A stretch of 64,000 nt of DNA from Hyphomicrobium sp. (GCF_019753045.1 NZ_JAIELN010000006.1:186001-250000), one strand, 5' to 3'; positions 1 to 9,042 are shown, counted from the first letter of the stretch. Numbers and translations: made by a program. Notes: generated by a model from the sequence alone, not told the origin.

Positions 1-2
1 CG

Positions 3-467
3 TGGGAGAAGGCTGATCTCGCGATCCAGCTGCCGCGCTCGCAATGGGCGGCGTGGGGCGTTCAAGCTGTCGGTAGCAAACAACTCCCGGCGGATGGTCT
101 TCAGGCTTCGCTGCTGCTGCCGATGGGCCGCAACGGCCCGGCGTTTCTCGCCTACCCCAACTTCCACGTTTACACGGATTGGAACCAGTCGCTTACCTAC
201 GCGATGACGGCGGCGCATCTCGCTGCGCGCATGGCGGGTGCGCCGAACCTAAATAAGGCTAGCGGCAATGTGGTTTCGCTGAGCTACGAACAGCTGAAAG
301 AGCTGCAAAGCCTTTTGAAGCGTCGCGGCTTCGATGTGGGCGAGATCGACGGCAAGCTCGGCGCCGGCACGCGCAAGGCCGTCAAGGAAATGCAGATCAA
401 GTTCGGTCTACCGGCCGACAGCTATCCGACGGCGGAGCTGATGAACGCGCTGCGCGGTCGCAGCTAA
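3..467 (+). CDS. Lytic murein transglycosylase, C-terminal part (5' end outside window)
   Basis: The reading frame is open from the first full codon at base 3, so the gene begins upstream of the window. The first ~80 residues match the end of an MltB-type (SLT_2) catalytic domain, with a stretch ending FLAYPNFHVYTDWNQS and then YAMTAAHLAARM. The last ~60 residues form a peptidoglycan-binding domain of the PG_binding_1 type (LQSLLKRRGFDVGEIDGKLG, then GTRKAVKEMQ). Members cleave the MurNAc-GlcNAc bond of peptidoglycan in the periplasm to give 1,6-anhydro products. The catalytic glutamate and the signal peptide lie outside the window and cannot be checked. Confidence 0.85.
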   Translation, partial: WEKADLAIQLPRSQWAAWGVQAVGSKQLPADGLQASLLLPMGRNGPAFLAYPNFHVYTDWNQSLTYAMTAAHLAARMAGAPNLNKASGNVVSLSYEQLKELQSLLKRRGFDVGEIDGKLGAGTRKAVKEMQIKFGLPADSYPTAELMNALRGRS

Positions 468-565
468 CGAGCTTTATTTGATTTCGCTGGCGAGCCGATG
501 AATTGGCCAGCCGCCTAACTCTCGGACTCACATACGGCGCGCCGATTTGCCCGCTGGCGCGACCG

Positions 566-802
566 TCAGGAATGACGTCCGGGGCCGAATCGTGTCATGA
601 GTGTGACCGCAGCGTTCCTTATCCAAGTTGCCAACACGGCAGCCGGACCGAGGGTGGCGGGGACTTTAGTCACGAGCACACCGTCGTAAGACGCGAAGGC
701 TAGCCTCCTGAGGCGAGCTTTGGCGTCCGTTTCGTCGTTGGCCTTGATTTCCAAGACCCACTCCGCGTTGTCGTGACGATAGCTGAATAAGTGCGTCTGC
801 AT
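566..802 (-). CDS. Small conserved-type hypothetical protein (78 aa)
   Basis: This is a 78-residue protein with an N-terminal stretch HLFSYRHDNAEWVLEIKAND followed by a helix-like segment (DAKARLRRLAFASYDG) and a C-terminal hydrophobic segment (ATLGPAAVLATWIRN). The pattern resembles short alphaproteobacterial proteins of unknown function. It has no signal peptide. Its 5' end overlaps by about 12 bp the upstream open frame of the divergent gene at 830, but not the start chosen there, so the two genes probably share a short divergent promoter region. No function can be given. Confidence 0.6.
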   Translation of the reverse strand: MQTHLFSYRHDNAEWVLEIKANDETDAKARLRRLAFASYDGVLVTKVPATLGPAAVLATWIRNAAVTLMTRFGPGRHS

Positions 803-829
803 CGTTGCAACCAGTATGGAGGTAAGCCG

Positions 830-1000
830 ATGGCTTACTACGTCTACAAGGATACCGGTGGCTATTGGCGCTGGCGTCTTGTTGCCAACAACAACAAGAT
901 CATTGCCAATTCCGGTGAAGGATACTGGAACAAGTCAGATTGCATTCACGCGATCGATCTTGTGAAGGGATCATATAGCGCCCCGGTGTACGAGGCTTAG
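830..1000 (+). CDS. YegP-type (DUF1508) small protein
   Basis: The protein has 56 residues and starts at the ATG at 830, which has a GGAGG ribosome site 7 bases upstream (818-822). The in-frame GTG at 791 lacks such a site. The sequence YYVYKDTGGYWRWRLVANN, then IIANSGEGYWNKSDC, is the single-repeat DUF1508/YegP fold, a small beta-beta-beta-alpha domain. Members are small cytoplasmic proteins of unknown biochemical role, often linked to stress. It stands divergent to the 78-residue gene and is followed by 328 bases without a gene. Confidence 0.75.
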   Translation: MAYYVYKDTGGYWRWRLVANNNKIIANSGEGYWNKSDCIHAIDLVKGSYSAPVYEA

Positions 1001-1328
1001 ACCGGAGTTGGGGACCAAAGGGCTCGCTTGGCGGCATTACCCCTTGGCTCCCTTCCCAGAAACTAGGGTGCCGCGCTATCGCGCGTCATCCCCCCACACA
1101 TTACGAAATTCTTGTCCTTCACCGCAACCGTGGATGGAGTCGAGTTAACACGAAGTTACCCGCAACGCGGCTAGTTCCACGGACAAGAATACGATTCTGA
1201 TTTTGTAGACAATGTTAGCGTCAACCTGCGTGAAACTGACGTGCAGAAAACCACTTCTGCTTTGTCTTGCTCTGTGAGCCGCCGGCGCAATTGTATTCCG
1301 TCACTGCAATTCGTGCAGCGCTGCGAAC
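1001..1328. other. Intergenic stretch, no gene recognised
   Basis: The 328 bases lie between the convergent YegP-type gene and ndh. A weak imperfect hairpin (CCAAAGGG at about 1015 against CCCCTTGG at about 1041) could help end the + strand transcript. A short CTGCA/TGCAG hairpin at about 1304-1318 lies just past the ndh stop. Neither has a T-run. I see no other feature. Confidence 0.4.
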
Positions 1329-2690
1329 CTAGTGCAGCTTGACCTGCGGTTCGGTGCGGCGCGTGAGTATGCGCGAGAGCGTGTCGAGCGCGACCTTGAT
1401 ATATCCGTGCAGCGCGACTTCGTGCATCTTGTAGAGCGACCGATACATTATTTTGGCGAACCAGCCTTCGATGCGCAGCGACTTGCCTTCGATGAAGCCC
1501 ATCAGGTTGCCGACGGTCGAATACTTACCGAGCGAAACCAGCGAGCCGAAGTCGCGATATTTGAACGGCGCCAGGTCCGTCGCGCCATTCATGCGGCGCT
1601 GGATCTGTTTGACGAGATGGCTCGATTCCTGGTGAGCGGCCTGGGCGCGGGGAGGGATCGGCGCCGTTTCGCCGTCGGGCACTAAATAGGCGGCATCGCC
1701 GATGACGAAGATGTTGTCGTCGCGCGTTGTCTGCAACGTCGGTTTGACGACGAGCGTATTCATGCGGCTGACTTCAAGACCATCGAGCTTCGATAAGACA
1801 TTCGGGCCTTTGACGCCTGCGGCCCAGACGACGAGCTCGGACGGAATGAACTCGCCGTTGGCGAGCGTTACGCCTTCCGCGGTGACCTTCGTGACCGGAC
1901 TGCCGACGCGGATATCGACGCCGATGCCGCGCAGAATGTCAGCGGTTGCCTGCGAAAGACGCTCGGGAAGGGCGGGCAAGATGCGGGGCGCTGCTTCAAT
2001 CAGCGTGATCTTGAAGTCTTTCTCCGGATCGAGCTTGTCGAGGCCGAATTCGATCAGGCCGCGAGCCGCATGGTGCAGCTCTGCCGATAGCTCAGAGCCC
2101 GTTGCGCCGGCTCCGATGATCGCGACGTGGAGCTGGCCGTCCCTCACGGGGCCCGGCTGCGCGTAGGCGCGAACGCAGGCGTTCAACAGGCGCCTGTTGA
2201 AGCGCTCCGCCTGGTCGGGCGTGTCGAGCATGATCGCATGCTCCATGACGCCGGGCGTTCCGAAATCGTTTGAAATGCTGCCGATGGCGATGACGAGCGT
2301 GTCGTAGGGGAACCAGCGATCCGGCGTAATCTCGCGGCCGTCCTCGTCGTAGGTGGCGCCGAGGTGCACGCGCTTGTTGGCGCGGTCGATCCCGATCATT
2401 TCGCCGTAGCGATAACGAAATCCGTGCCAGTGGCCCTGGGCCTGATAGGACAGCTCGTGGCGGCCGGTATCCATGCTGCCTGCCGCGATCTCGTGCAGAA
2501 GCGGCTTCCAAATGTGCGTACGCGCACGATCGACGAGCGTGATTTCTGCCTTGCCGGACCGGCCGAGCTTCTGGCCGAGCTGTGTCGCGAGTTCCAATCC
2601 GCCCGCGCCACCTCCGACGACGACGATGCGATAGGGATGCTTTTCGACGGTGCCTTTGTCTGGCGATGTAGCGGGAGCCTGCAAGTTCAT
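1329..2690 (-). CDS. ndh: Type II NADH:quinone dehydrogenase (NDH-2) family protein
   Basis: The protein has 453 residues, the usual length of NDH-2. It carries an N-terminal FAD-binding Rossmann motif (VVVGGGAGGLELATQLG, about residues 23-39) and a second, NAD(P)H-binding one (IIGAGATGSELSAEL, about 190-204). The later IFVIGDAAYL is the FAD-contacting segment. NDH-2 enzymes pass electrons from NADH to the quinone pool at the inner face of the cytoplasmic membrane without pumping protons. The start ATG at 2690 follows GAGG closely. Only 33 bases separate it from the pheT stop on the same strand, so it may be read through from pheST, although it could have its own promoter inside pheT. The call at family level is firm; the quinone specificity is inferred. 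Confidence 0.88.
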   Translation of the reverse strand: MNLQAPATSPDKGTVEKHPYRIVVVGGGAGGLELATQLGQKLGRSGKAEITLVDRARTHIWKPLLHEIAAGSMDTGRHELSYQAQGHWHGFRYRYGEMIGIDRANKRVHLGATYDEDGREITPDRWFPYDTLVIAIGSISNDFGTPGVMEHAIMLDTPDQAERFNRRLLNACVRAYAQPGPVRDGQLHVAIIGAGATGSELSAELHHAARGLIEFGLDKLDPEKDFKITLIEAAPRILPALPERLSQATADILRGIGVDIRVGSPVTKVTAEGVTLANGEFIPSELVVWAAGVKGPNVLSKLDGLEVSRMNTLVVKPTLQTTRDDNIFVIGDAAYLVPDGETAPIPPRAQAAHQESSHLVKQIQRRMNGATDLAPFKYRDFGSLVSLGKYSTVGNLMGFIEGKSLRIEGWFAKIMYRSLYKMHEVALHGYIKVALDTLSRILTRRTEPQVKLH

Positions 2691-2723
2691 ATTGGCCTCA
2701 TGCGCAAAGTCATGACGGCGGCA

Positions 2724-5156
2724 TCAGGAACGCAAGTCGCCGCCGGTTGCCTTCTTAACATCCGTTACTATTTTTTTGGTTATCGTTTCGATCGCCTGAT
2801 CGGTCAGCGTTTCCGTCGCAGGCTGGATCGTTATTTCTATGGCGATGGATTTCTTGCCTTCGGCCGCGAGACTGCCGCCTTCGAAAACGTCGAACACGTT
2901 GACGGAACGGATCAAAGCCTTATCGGCGTTCGCCGCAGCTTTCACGACATCTCCGGCGGCGACGTCTTTCGGCACGATGAAAGCCAGGTCGCGCGTGAGG
3001 GGCAACAGATCAGACGCTGCAAGCGGCGGCTTGGCGCGAGATTTCTTCTTCTCCGGCGGCAGAGCGTCGAGGAAGATCTCGAAAGCGGAAACGGGGGCTT
3101 CAACGTCGAGCGCCTTGAGCGTCGCGGGGTGAATTTCGCCGAAGTAGGCCAGCACGGTCTTCGGGCCGAGCTTGAGTGCCGCCGACCGGCCCGGATGATA
3201 CCAAGCTGGGGCATCGCGCGTGATCTGCGCTTTCGAAGGGTCGAGCCCGAGCGCGGAAAGTGCAGCGAAGACATCGGCTTTGACGTCGAAGACGCCGACG
3301 GGGTCGGCGTTGCCGTCCCAGTGCCGTCCTGCGCCCGTCAGGTGTGCCGTTCCGGCGCGTACACCGGCGGCGCTCGCATATTGATCTTCCGGCCGCTCGC
3401 CGCGGTAGGCTTGGCCGAGCTCGAAAAGCGCGACATCCGCAATGCCGCGGTTACGGTTGCGCGTCACTGCCGTCAGCAGGCCGGGGAGCAATCCCGGACG
3501 CATCGACGACATTTCGACGGAGATGGGGTTTCCAAGATCGAGAGCCGGTGCGCCACCGCCGAAATGGATGGCTTCCTCTTTCGGAATGAAGCTCCACGTC
3601 ACAGCTTCGACGAAGCCGCGGGCGGCAAGCAAGCGGCGGCCGCGACGGGCACGCTTCTGCTTTTCGGTGAGGACGGCGCGGGCAATTCCGTCGGCGCGCG
3701 GCAGGGGCGTCGCCGGGATGCGATCGAGACCGGCAATACGGACGACTTCTTCGACGAGGTCGGCAGCGCCATGGACGTCGGGGCGCCAGGTCGGAACCGT
3801 GACCTTGGCGGCGTTCGGCGTGCCATCGATGGTGAAGCCTAGCGCATTCAGCGTATGCGAGATCTCGTCGTTCGAGAGTTTCACGCCCGAAAGCTTTTCG
3901 ATGCGCGCGAAATCGAAGGAAATGACGCGGTTTTCGATAGGCTCTTTGCCCGCGATCTTGGACTTCGTCGGCTCACCACCGCAGAACTTCAGGATCATGT
4001 CCGTCGCGAGATCGAGGCCGGGCCGCACTGACGCCGGATCGACGCCGCGCTCGAAGCGATACCGGGCGTCCGTTTGCAGGCCGACCTTCCGGCCCGTCGC
4101 CGCCGTGCGGAGCGGATCGAAATAGGCGCTCTCGATGAAGACGTCGGTCGTCGTTTCGGTTGAGCCCGAGGGTTCGCCGCCCATGATGCCGCCGAGGCCG
4201 AGCGGACCAGAGTCGTCGGCGATGACGCACATGGTGTCGTCGACGGCGTGCTCTTTGTCGTCGAGGCCGAGGAACTTCTCGCCTGCTTTGCCGAGACGGG
4301 CGCGAACGGCGCCTTTCAGCTTGGCCGCATCATAGACGTGCAGCGGACGGCCGCGATCGAGCGAGATATAATTCGTGACGTCGACGAGCGCGTTGATAGG
4401 GCGGAGGCCGGCTGCCTTCAACCGCGCCTGCATCCATGCGGGCGAGGGTCCGTTCTTGACGCCTTTGACCAAACGTCCAGCGAATACCGGGCAGGCGTTC
4501 GCAGTATCCTTCGTGAAGTCCAGCTTAATGTCGATCGGGCATTCGGCCTTGCCTTCGACCGCGCCGAGTTTCGGCTCTGGCTTCAGCTTGCCCATGCCTG
4601 CTGCCGCGAGATCGCGCGCGATGCCGCGAACGCCGGTGCAATCGGGCCGGTTCGGCGTCAGTTTGACTTCGATGACGGGATCGTTGAGGCCCACGGCATC
4701 GATATAGCGGGCGCCGACGTTATCGGCCCATTCCGCCGGCAGATCGAGAATGCCATCGCTTTCCTCGGAGAGTTCGAGTTCGGCGGCTGAGCACATCATG
4801 CCGTTCGAGACGACGCCGCGAACGGGCTTCTTCTCGAGCGTGATTTTCGAGCCTGGAATGTAGGTTCCGAGCGGTGCGAAGACCGACACCATGCCGGGGC
4901 GCGCGTTCGGTGCGCCGCAGACGACTTCCATCAGCGGCTCGCCTTTGGCGACCTCGACCTGGACGACCTGCAACTTATCCGCGTTCGGATGTTTTTTGGC
5001 TTCGACGATGCGCGCGATCTTGAAGGCGCCGAGCGACTTCGCCGGATCTTCGATGCCTTCGACCTCGAGCCCGATCGCGGACAGCGTCGTCGCGATCTCG
5101 TCGACGGATTTCTCCGTGTCGAGGTGATCCTTCAGCCAAGAGAACGTGAATTTCAT
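2724..5156 (-). CDS. pheT: Phenylalanyl-tRNA synthetase beta subunit
   Basis: The 810-residue length fits bacterial PheT. The start MKFTFSWLKDHLDT is typical. It is followed by the tRNA-binding OB domain (about residues 40-150, with VVCGAPNARPGMV), the B3/4 editing domain, the B5 domain (about 410-480), the degenerate catalytic-like core, and a C-terminal anticodon-binding FDX-ACB domain (about 715-808, with FDVFEGGSLAAEGKKSIAIE). With PheS it forms the alpha2-beta2 enzyme that charges tRNA-Phe and edits mischarged Tyr. The gene starts 11 bases after the pheS stop, so the two are co-transcribed. The strong antisense open frames across it are codon-bias shadows. Confidence 0.98.
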   Translation of the reverse strand: MKFTFSWLKDHLDTEKSVDEIATTLSAIGLEVEGIEDPAKSLGAFKIARIVEAKKHPNADKLQVVQVEVAKGEPLMEVVCGAPNARPGMVSVFAPLGTYIPGSKITLEKKPVRGVVSNGMMCSAAELELSEESDGILDLPAEWADNVGARYIDAVGLNDPVIEVKLTPNRPDCTGVRGIARDLAAAGMGKLKPEPKLGAVEGKAECPIDIKLDFTKDTANACPVFAGRLVKGVKNGPSPAWMQARLKAAGLRPINALVDVTNYISLDRGRPLHVYDAAKLKGAVRARLGKAGEKFLGLDDKEHAVDDTMCVIADDSGPLGLGGIMGGEPSGSTETTTDVFIESAYFDPLRTAATGRKVGLQTDARYRFERGVDPASVRPGLDLATDMILKFCGGEPTKSKIAGKEPIENRVISFDFARIEKLSGVKLSNDEISHTLNALGFTIDGTPNAAKVTVPTWRPDVHGAADLVEEVVRIAGLDRIPATPLPRADGIARAVLTEKQKRARRGRRLLAARGFVEAVTWSFIPKEEAIHFGGGAPALDLGNPISVEMSSMRPGLLPGLLTAVTRNRNRGIADVALFELGQAYRGERPEDQYASAAGVRAGTAHLTGAGRHWDGNADPVGVFDVKADVFAALSALGLDPSKAQITRDAPAWYHPGRSAALKLGPKTVLAYFGEIHPATLKALDVEAPVSAFEIFLDALPPEKKKSRAKPPLAASDLLPLTRDLAFIVPKDVAAGDVVKAAANADKALIRSVNVFDVFEGGSLAAEGKKSIAIEITIQPATETLTDQAIETITKKIVTDVKKATGGDLRS

Positions 5157-5167
5157 TGTTCGCGCCT

Positions 5168-6241
5168 TTAGGTCGACAGCCCGCCGCCGAGGGTCGGCAC
5201 ATCAAGCATCGAAAATCCGTAGTGGCTGAGCCACTTCAAATCGCCGGAGAAGAACGAGCGCAGATCGGGGATGCCGTATTTCAGCATCGTGAGCCGGTCG
5301 AGGCCGACGCCGAACGCGAAGCCCTGATACTTCTCGGGATCGAGACCGCAATTGCGAAGCACGTTTGGGTGCACCATTCCGCAACCCAGAATTTCGAGCC
5401 ACTGGCCGGGTTTGCCGATCGCTTCGGCGCCGATGTCGACTTCCATCGAGGGCTCGGTGAACGGGAAGTGCGACGCGCGGAAGCGCATCTTCACTTCGTC
5501 GACCTCGAAGAAGGCCTTGCAGAATTCCTGCAGCACCCATTTGAGGTGGCCCATGTGGGTCGACTCGTCGATGACGAGGCCTTCGACCTGATGGAACATC
5601 GGCGTGTGCGTCTGGTCGCTGTCCATGCGGTAGACGCGACCGGGCGCGATGATGCGGATCGGCGGCTTCTGCGAGACCATCGTGCGGATCTGCACGGGGC
5701 TCGTGTGCGTGCGGAGCAACAGGCGCGAGCCGTCGGCCTTCGGCGAGAAATAGAACGTGTCGTGATCCTGGCGCGCGGGATGCTCGGCTGGGATGTTGAG
5801 CTTGTCGAAGTTCATCTCGTCGGTCTCGATGTCCGGACCTTCGGCGACCGAGAAGCCCATGTCGGCGAAGATCTCTACGACTTCGTCGAGGACCTGGCTG
5901 ACGGGATGAATGCGGCCTTCCGCGACCGGACCAAGGCGAACCGGCAGCGTGACGTCGGCGCGCTCAGTCTTGAGGCGTTCGTCGAGCGCGGCGGTTTCAA
6001 GCACTGCCTTGCGGGCATCGAGCGCGTCGGAGACTTTCGACTTCAGCGTGTTGACCGTCTGGCCGAAGGTCTTGCGTTCTTCGGGCGGCAGCGAGCCGAG
6101 CTTGCTCATCAGCTCGGATACGCGACCCTTCTTACCGAGGGCCGAGACGCGGACGGTATCGAGCGAGGCCAGGTCGCCGGAGCCGGCAATCTCGGCCAAG
6201 AGGCTCGTTTCGAGTTCGGAGAGAACGTCAGAAGTGCTCAT
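5168..6241 (-). CDS. pheS: Phenylalanyl-tRNA synthetase alpha subunit
   Basis: The ATG at 6241 ([15 protein letters not shown]) is preferred over the further upstream in-frame ATG at 6277. It is preceded by a GAGG sequence, and the upstream codons lie inside an intergenic repeat. The product has 357 residues. An N-terminal coiled coil (about 1-90) precedes the class II catalytic core. Motif 2 shows [12 protein letters not shown] and the Phe pocket shows [19 protein letters not shown], motif 3. It makes Phe-AMP and transfers Phe to tRNA-Phe together with PheT. The repeat at 6273-6442 separates it from rplT, so transcription may continue from rpmI-rplT or begin again. Confidence 0.97.
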   Translation of the reverse strand: MSTSDVLSELETSLLAEIAGSGDLASLDTVRVSALGKKGRVSELMSKLGSLPPEERKTFGQTVNTLKSKVSDALDARKAVLETAALDERLKTERADVTLPVRLGPVAEGRIHPVSQVLDEVVEIFADMGFSVAEGPDIETDEMNFDKLNIPAEHPARQDHDTFYFSPKADGSRLLLRTHTSPVQIRTMVSQKPPIRIIAPGRVYRMDSDQTHTPMFHQVEGLVIDESTHMGHLKWVLQEFCKAFFEVDEVKMRFRASHFPFTEPSMEVDIGAEAIGKPGQWLEILGCGMVHPNVLRNCGLDPEKYQGFAFGVGLDRLTMLKYGIPDLRSFFSGDLKWLSHYGFSMLDVPTLGGGLST

Positions 6242-6272
6242 GCAAAACCTCGTCCGGGCGCGGGTCCTTGAT

Positions 6273-6442
6273 GTCATCCCGGACGACGCGCGGCCTTTGT
6301 TTGGCAGGCTTGGTGCGCACGATCAACTCCGCGCGACGCCCCGGAGGCTCATATTCGTGAGCCAGATCGCCGCCTGAAGCGCTGGGTCCCGGCTCTGGGG
6401 CGCGACCGCGCGTGACGCGCGGTCGCTTCGGCCAGGATGACG
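6273..6442. repeat. Candidate intergenic palindromic repeat with inverted ends (about 170 bp)
   Basis: The left end GTCATCCCGG (6273-6282) and the right end CCAGGATGAC (6433-6442) are inverted copies with one mismatch. Inside lies a perfect 11-bp stem with a 3-base loop (GCGACCGCGCG at 6403-6413 against 6417-6427). A smaller hairpin sits at about 6349-6360. Neither stem has a T-run, so this is not a classical terminator. The layout, ends with GTCATCC and an internal GGGACCCAGC-like section, resembles short dispersed intergenic elements seen in alphaproteobacterial genomes. No second copy was found in this window, so repeat status is inferred. It sits between rplT and pheS and would be transcribed with them. 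Confidence 0.5.
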
Positions 6443-6451
6443 ATCGTTTTG

Positions 6452-6829
6452 TTAAGCTGCCTTTGCGACCGGCGAGCTGGCAGCTGCCGCAGCCTTGTCG
6501 ACGAGGGCCTTGAAGCCCGCGGGATCGTTGATCGCAATGTCCGACAGAACCTTGCGATCGACCTCGATGCCGAGGTTCGTCAGGCCATTGATAAAGCGGC
6601 CGTACGTCAGGCCGTGCTCGCGGACAGCGGCGTTGATGCGCTGGATCCAGAGCGCGCGGAAATTGCGCTTGCGACGCTTGCGATCGCGATAGGCGTACTG
6701 CTGCGATTTCTCGACAGCCTGCTTAGCGACGCGGATCGTATTCTTGCGGCGGCCGTAAAAGCCTTTCGCGGCCTTGATTACTTTCTTGTGCTTGGCGTGG
6801 GCGGTAACGCCACGTTTGACGCGAGCCAT
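6452..6829 (-). CDS. rplT: 50S ribosomal protein L20
   Basis: The 125-residue product begins [23 protein letters not shown], the standard basic L20 start, and continues with [16 protein letters not shown] and [16 protein letters not shown]20 binds 23S rRNA early in large-subunit assembly. An AGGAG site lies 6-10 bases before the ATG at 6829. It follows rpmI by 98 bases in the usual rpmI-rplT order. The C-terminus has an alphaproteobacterial extension rich in Ala and Lys (about residues 106-125). Confidence 0.98.
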   Translation of the reverse strand: MARVKRGVTAHAKHKKVIKAAKGFYGRRKNTIRVAKQAVEKSQQYAYRDRKRRKRNFRALWIQRINAAVREHGLTYGRFINGLTNLGIEVDRKVLSDIAINDPAGFKALVDKAAAAASSPVAKAA

Positions 6830-6927
6830 GGGAGAAAACTCCTGGAATTAGTGCTTCAAGAAGAAAGAGATTTCATTCGGGGCTTGGCGCTCCCTACGGG
6901 GAGCCGGCCGCAAGCACCGGAGAGATC

Positions 6928-7128
6928 TCAGCGGTTGTAGGGCATGTATTTCTTGACGATCTTCGCGTCAGAATCGTTCAGCACGCCTGTGCCGCGCGCC
7001 TTCTGAATGAATTTCGCCGTGCGCTTGATCATGCCGTGACGCTTGCCAGCCTGGGCTGCAACAACCTTGCCCGTGCCGGTCATCTTGAAGCGCTTTTTGG
7101 CGCCGCTCTTCGTCTTCATTTTAGGCAT
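6928..7128 (-). CDS. rpmI: 50S ribosomal protein L35
   Basis: The 66-residue product begins [20 protein letters not shown] and ends KKYMPYNR, both diagnostic of L35. It is a small basic protein of the large ribosomal subunit. It leads the rpmI-rplT-(pheST) group. infC, which commonly heads this operon in bacteria, is instead found about 3 kb upstream at 10230-10772 with unrelated genes between. The Shine-Dalgarno site is weak (GGACC, 8 bases off). Tuning through the GC-rich leader upstream is possible but not shown. Confidence 0.98.
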   Translation of the reverse strand: MPKMKTKSGAKKRFKMTGTGKVVAAQAGKRHGMIKRTAKFIQKARGTGVLNDSDAKIVKKYMPYNR

Positions 7129-7610
7129 TTTGCTTTGGTCCTTATATCGCTCACGGGCCGCACCGCCGATCGCTTGCGCGCTCGGCTGGCCCTCCGCGGG
7201 GGCGGCGCCTGCGCCGGGCCGCCTTGCGGCCCCGGCCCCTTAGGGTCCGAAGTGCGGAGGCGAGCTTGAGGCGCTCAGTGCCTGGGTTCTTTACGAACCG
7301 AAGTGCGATCACCGGGTGGCGATTGCACTCTCGGCCGCATCTCTGCGACCGGTCCTGCGAAGGGTGCTTTTTGCGGTTTCCGCTTGTTTTTCAAAAGCAT
7401 AAGAACCGCCACGGCATGCCTCGCCGGGCGGCTCTGGACGGGTTTATAGGGGAGGCATCGGAACTTCGCAACATTTTCGGCAAGCGATGCGAAAAATGCA
7501 ACGCTTCGCAGGTTTTCGGCGAGGGGCCGCGAAATTCTCACGAGTTACATTAGAACTAAATACAAAGTTAATGCGTTGTTAGGGGCGCAAATGCGCGAGG
7601 GAGACGGGCC
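7129..7610. other. Divergent intergenic region with GC-rich leader of rpmI
   Basis: These 482 bases separate rpmI (minus) from the membrane protein gene at 7611 (plus). The rpmI-proximal part (about 7185-7260) is rich in interlocking GC stems, for example GGCCGCC facing GCGGCC at 7217-7230, and could fold as a structured 5' leader. Further on, two similar 20-base stretches (CTTCGCAACATTTTCGGC at about 7465 and CTTCGCAGGTTTTCGGC at about 7503) form an imperfect direct repeat. Small open frames here show no protein-like features. Promoters for both flanking genes must lie here, but I cannot place them. Confidence 0.4.
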
Positions 7611-7958
7611 GTGAAGCAGATCATCGATCAGATCGTCAGTTTGCTCCAGCAGGGCATCACGGCCATTTTCAGGTTCGTCGAGCTCGTCTGGCAGTGGTCG
7701 TTCGGCCAGATGTTCGAGATCTTTCAGTCGAATTGGCAGGCTTTGCCGGTTTGGAAAATCGCAATTCTGGCGGTCGTCGTCATCGCCATCATCTACGTAC
7801 TTTACAAGGGCTTCTTCCAGCTTTGGGCGGCGGCGGAACAGATCTTCAAGGCGTTCGTCGAACTGCTGATGGTGCTCGTATCAATCCTGCCCTACGTGCT
7901 GATCGCCGGCTTGATCGCCGCGGGCGGAAGCTACATCATTCAGCACGTCAACATCTAA
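7611..7958 (+). CDS. Small integral membrane protein, function unknown (115 aa)
   Basis: It starts at GTG 7611 behind a GAGGGAG site. It has about three hydrophobic segments (roughly residues 15-35, 46-68 and 78-108, the last with LLMVLVSILPYVLIAGLIAA). The N-terminal part is amphipathic and rich in Gln and Phe. No motif is recognisable. It converges with the GtrA-family gene, with only 6 bases between the two stop codons and no obvious terminator hairpin. Confidence 0.55.
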   Translation: MKQIIDQIVSLLQQGITAIFRFVELVWQWSFGQMFEIFQSNWQALPVWKIAILAVVVIAIIYVLYKGFFQLWAAAEQIFKAFVELLMVLVSILPYVLIAGLIAAGGSYIIQHVNI

Positions 7959-7964
7959 GCGGGA

Positions 7965-8405
7965 TCAGCTCGACGATACCGATTGCAATTCGGTTTCCGC
8001 ATCGGCGGGAGCATTGGTGTTCTTGCTGAACACGATGCGGCTGCGGACGTAATAGAGGGACACGAAACAGATCAGCACGGAGATCGTTTTCCCGTCGATG
8101 GGCGGGAGATTCATTTCGTGCACCGTCAGCCAGATCACGCCCGCCGTCAGCAGAAGACCGAGGAACGATGTCCCCGCGAATTCCATGAACACGCGATGAT
8201 TGGATTTGTGCGACATGTCGTGATTGAAGACGAAGGCCCTGGTCAGGGCATAGTTCACGACCATTCCGACTGTATATGCGATGACGCTCTGCAGAATTGG
8301 CAGTCCGAAGATGTATGTCAGTGAGAGAAAGATCGTGTAGTCGACGACGGTCGAACCCAGGTTAACGCCGAGGTAGAGAAGGGCGTGACGAACCTTGGGA
8401 TGCAT
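7965..8405 (-). CDS. GtrA-family membrane protein
   Basis: The 146-residue protein has four hydrophobic helices and the GtrA signatures LYLGVNLGSTVVDYTIF near the N-terminus and VVNYALTRAFVFN in the middle. GtrA-like proteins are thought to flip undecaprenyl-linked sugars, or otherwise help glycan modification of the envelope. The ATG at 8405 is preceded by AAGG at a suitable distance. No glycosyltransferase partner is adjacent; the nearest are at 11 and 12 kb. The substrate is unknown. Confidence 0.8.
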   Translation of the reverse strand: MHPKVRHALLYLGVNLGSTVVDYTIFLSLTYIFGLPILQSVIAYTVGMVVNYALTRAFVFNHDMSHKSNHRVFMEFAGTSFLGLLLTAGVIWLTVHEMNLPPIDGKTISVLICFVSLYYVRSRIVFSKNTNAPADAETELQSVSSS

Positions 8406-8728
8406 TTCGAAGCCTTTTTGCGACTGATGGGCGGACGATGCGACACCTAAAGCGGACTGACAAGCGAACCGCTGTATCTTGGGAAACAGGAACGATTTTT
8501 TGCGCGGGCAGCTGCTCGTCGACCGCAGTTTTTAGGCTGATTTGATTGCGCCCGATCATGCGCCAAATGGACCTCGACCGGATCTTCTCGCGCGGCGATG
8601 CCGGAATTCATCAGCAAATTCGTGCTTACCGCTGATTGCGTCTCCTTCGCCGCTGTTGACTGGCGCCCTCACTCGGTTGTGGCAAACTAAACTCGCCCTG
8701 ACGTGCGACCATCCTCAAGAGACTGCTC
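8406..8728. other. Divergent intergenic stretch, nothing recognised
   Basis: The 323 bases lie between the GtrA-family gene (minus) and the small membrane protein gene (plus). Short open frames are present on both strands, but none has a ribosome site, hydrophobic pattern or motif that would support it. I see no clear hairpin or operator. Confidence 0.35.
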
Positions 8729-8929
8729 ATGAGACTCGATCCGTTCATCGTGGCGATTTTCTTTCTTGCAGCGCTTCCCACCGCTGCCATCAGTCTGCGT
8801 TCCGCCACCGGTTGGCGTGCCGGTGTCGTCTTCGCGGCGTTTTATCCGGCGCTGGTCTTGCTGGTCGGCATTCTGATGATCGCGGCGTTCATTTCACTCG
8901 CCGCACTCGGTTTGGTCGACCTCGATTGA
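8729..8929 (+). CDS. Small two-helix membrane protein (66 aa)
   Basis: The protein starts MRLDPFIVAIFFLAALPTA and has two hydrophobic helices (about 5-22 and 31-60) joined by a short SLRSATGWRAG loop. The start ATG is preceded by AAGAGA. No family was recognised. The composition is that of a genuine membrane peptide rather than a random frame, but there is no further support. Confidence 0.45.
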   Translation: MRLDPFIVAIFFLAALPTAAISLRSATGWRAGVVFAAFYPALVLLVGILMIAAFISLAALGLVDLD

Positions 8930-9042
8930 TCTCTTCGTCGGTCGGTGAAGCTTAGGCCGCGCAAGCGTTTCGCGGGGAACAGCGCGCGAGAGCTTCGACG
9001 TGTGATGTCCGTTGCATCATCTTCAGTCTACGGATCAGAGTC

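Noticed and set aside
2364-3842. Long plus-strand open frame of 492 codons across ndh and pheT
   Set aside because: It runs antisense to two firmly identified genes. Its composition is typical of a frame opened by high third-position GC, with no motif.
5156-6271. Plus-strand open frame of 371 codons opposite pheS
   Set aside because: It mirrors pheS almost exactly and has the Arg/Glu-rich look of a codon-bias shadow.
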